Shown here one piece after another: positions 49,861 to 50,051 of a stretch of DNA of 50,051 nucleotides. Source of the stretch: JANXXV01 sp038230275 (lineage in GTDB: Bacteria; Acidobacteriota; Terriglobia; Bryobacterales; Bryobacteraceae); assembly GCA_038230275.1 (NCBI GenBank), contig JBBRNO010000033.1, forward strand, positions 1-50,051. The letters run 5' to 3'. The position numbers were made by a program, and so were the translations under genes. The notes beneath the pieces are model-generated. The model was given only the letters and a program-made list of their open reading frames with translations. It was not told the DNA's origin and did no database searches. Every line of letters begins with the position of its first letter. Position 1 is the first letter of the stretch.

Positions 49861-50051
49861 AGCGGCGTCGCTTCGCGAAGTATCCTGTCCCGCACATACC
49901 AGTGAAGCGACTTCTCGGTTCCGAGATGAACCCGCATCCCAAGCAGTTCCTGCAGATCTTGTACTAACCCGGCATGATCGAGCAGGCTCCGGCCCGGCTC
50001 CCAGGAGACGAGAAGATCGAGGTCGCTCTCCTCTTTGGCTTCCCCTCGCGC
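49857..50051 (-). CDS. mntA: MntA-like nucleotidyltransferase antitoxin, C-terminal part (5' end outside window)
   Basis: The 64 visible residues are in frame from the window edge: ARGEAKEESDLDLLVSWEPG, the family's G-S-x-A-R-G ... S-D-x-D catalytic region, followed by RSLLDHAGLVQDLQELLGMR and HWYVRDRILREATPL. These nucleotidyltransferases AMP-ylate a tyrosine of HepT to neutralise it. The C-terminal part looks intact even though the hepT partner is broken, so it is now an orphan antitoxin. Confidence 0.85.
   Translation of the reverse strand, partial: ARGEAKEESDLDLLVSWEPGRSLLDHAGLVQDLQELLGMRVHLGTEKSLHWYVRDRILREATPL

Noticed and set aside
1..50051. tRNA, rRNA, insertion sequences, CRISPR array
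   Set aside because: No cloverleaf, transposase motif with inverted ends, or spaced direct-repeat array was found by reading; absence by eye is not proof.

Overview
The window is GC-rich chromosomal DNA of a Gram-negative, respiring heterotroph. Outer-membrane barrels, periplasmic proteins, a Rieske/cytochrome b complex with fused c-hemes, TPR-rich secreted proteins and the small-protein families present all fit an Acidobacteriota genome of the Solibacter/Bryobacter type. That placement is inference from protein style; there is no rRNA in the window to confirm it.

Layout. 1-2.6 kb: end of a short-chain dehydrogenase, then (minus strand) a Rieske protein and a cytochrome b carrying two c-type heme domains. 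2.6-10.9 kb: a nitrogen island with amtB-glnK-glnD on the minus strand, divergent from an outer-membrane barrel, a 60-residue membrane protein, a second ammonium transporter and a tail-anchored TPR protein. 10.9-16.1 kb: a CPA2 cation:proton antiporter followed by a decayed copy of its own 3' end, then a ruined kdp potassium-uptake operon (kdpA 5'-truncated, kdpB with two nonsense codons and its 3' end missing, kdpC absent, kdpD 5'-truncated) abutting a DUF433/PIN-like toxin-antitoxin pair. 16.5-22.3 kb: secreted repeat protein, a TetR regulator with a three-half-site operator divergent from a two-gene operon, a Spy-like protein, and small hypotheticals. 22.3-31.6 kb: a HlyD adaptor and two ABC ATPases without a permease, a lysE remnant, a DUF4097 protein, CbiM and a His-rich NicO-type Ni/Co exporter tail to tail, and a sigma-54 response regulator with its histidine kinase. 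31.6-36.7 kb: DUF3052 protein, TPR protein, queC-queE and a zinc alcohol dehydrogenase. 36.8-40.2 kb: a small operon encoding a peptide of Thr-Asp-Gly repeats, a JmjC/cupin oxygenase and a sucrase/ferredoxin-like protein, facing a cytochrome c and a barrel protein. 40.5-41.4 kb: a DUF1778/GNAT (TacAT-type) toxin-antitoxin pair with a clear embedded operator. 41.4-47.2 kb: the core block rplM-rpsI-rpsB-tsf-pyrH-frr, followed by a RidA-repeat protein and a DUF72 protein. 47.4-50 kb: small secreted proteins, a D-threonine-aldolase-type PLP enzyme, and an MntA/HepT pair whose hepT is broken.

The most unusual stretch is 36.79-38.99 kb: three overlapping genes for a repetitive Asp-rich peptide, an Fe(II)/2-oxoglutarate-type oxygenase and a ferredoxin-like protein. 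It looks like a small peptide-modification cassette (inference). The third gene has no ordinary start codon before its conserved N-terminus and opens one base out of frame with the oxygenase's UGA stop, so a +1 frameshift fusion is possible. Other recurring themes are gene decay (six remnants) and -10 boxes placed six bases before a start codon, suggesting leaderless transcripts.
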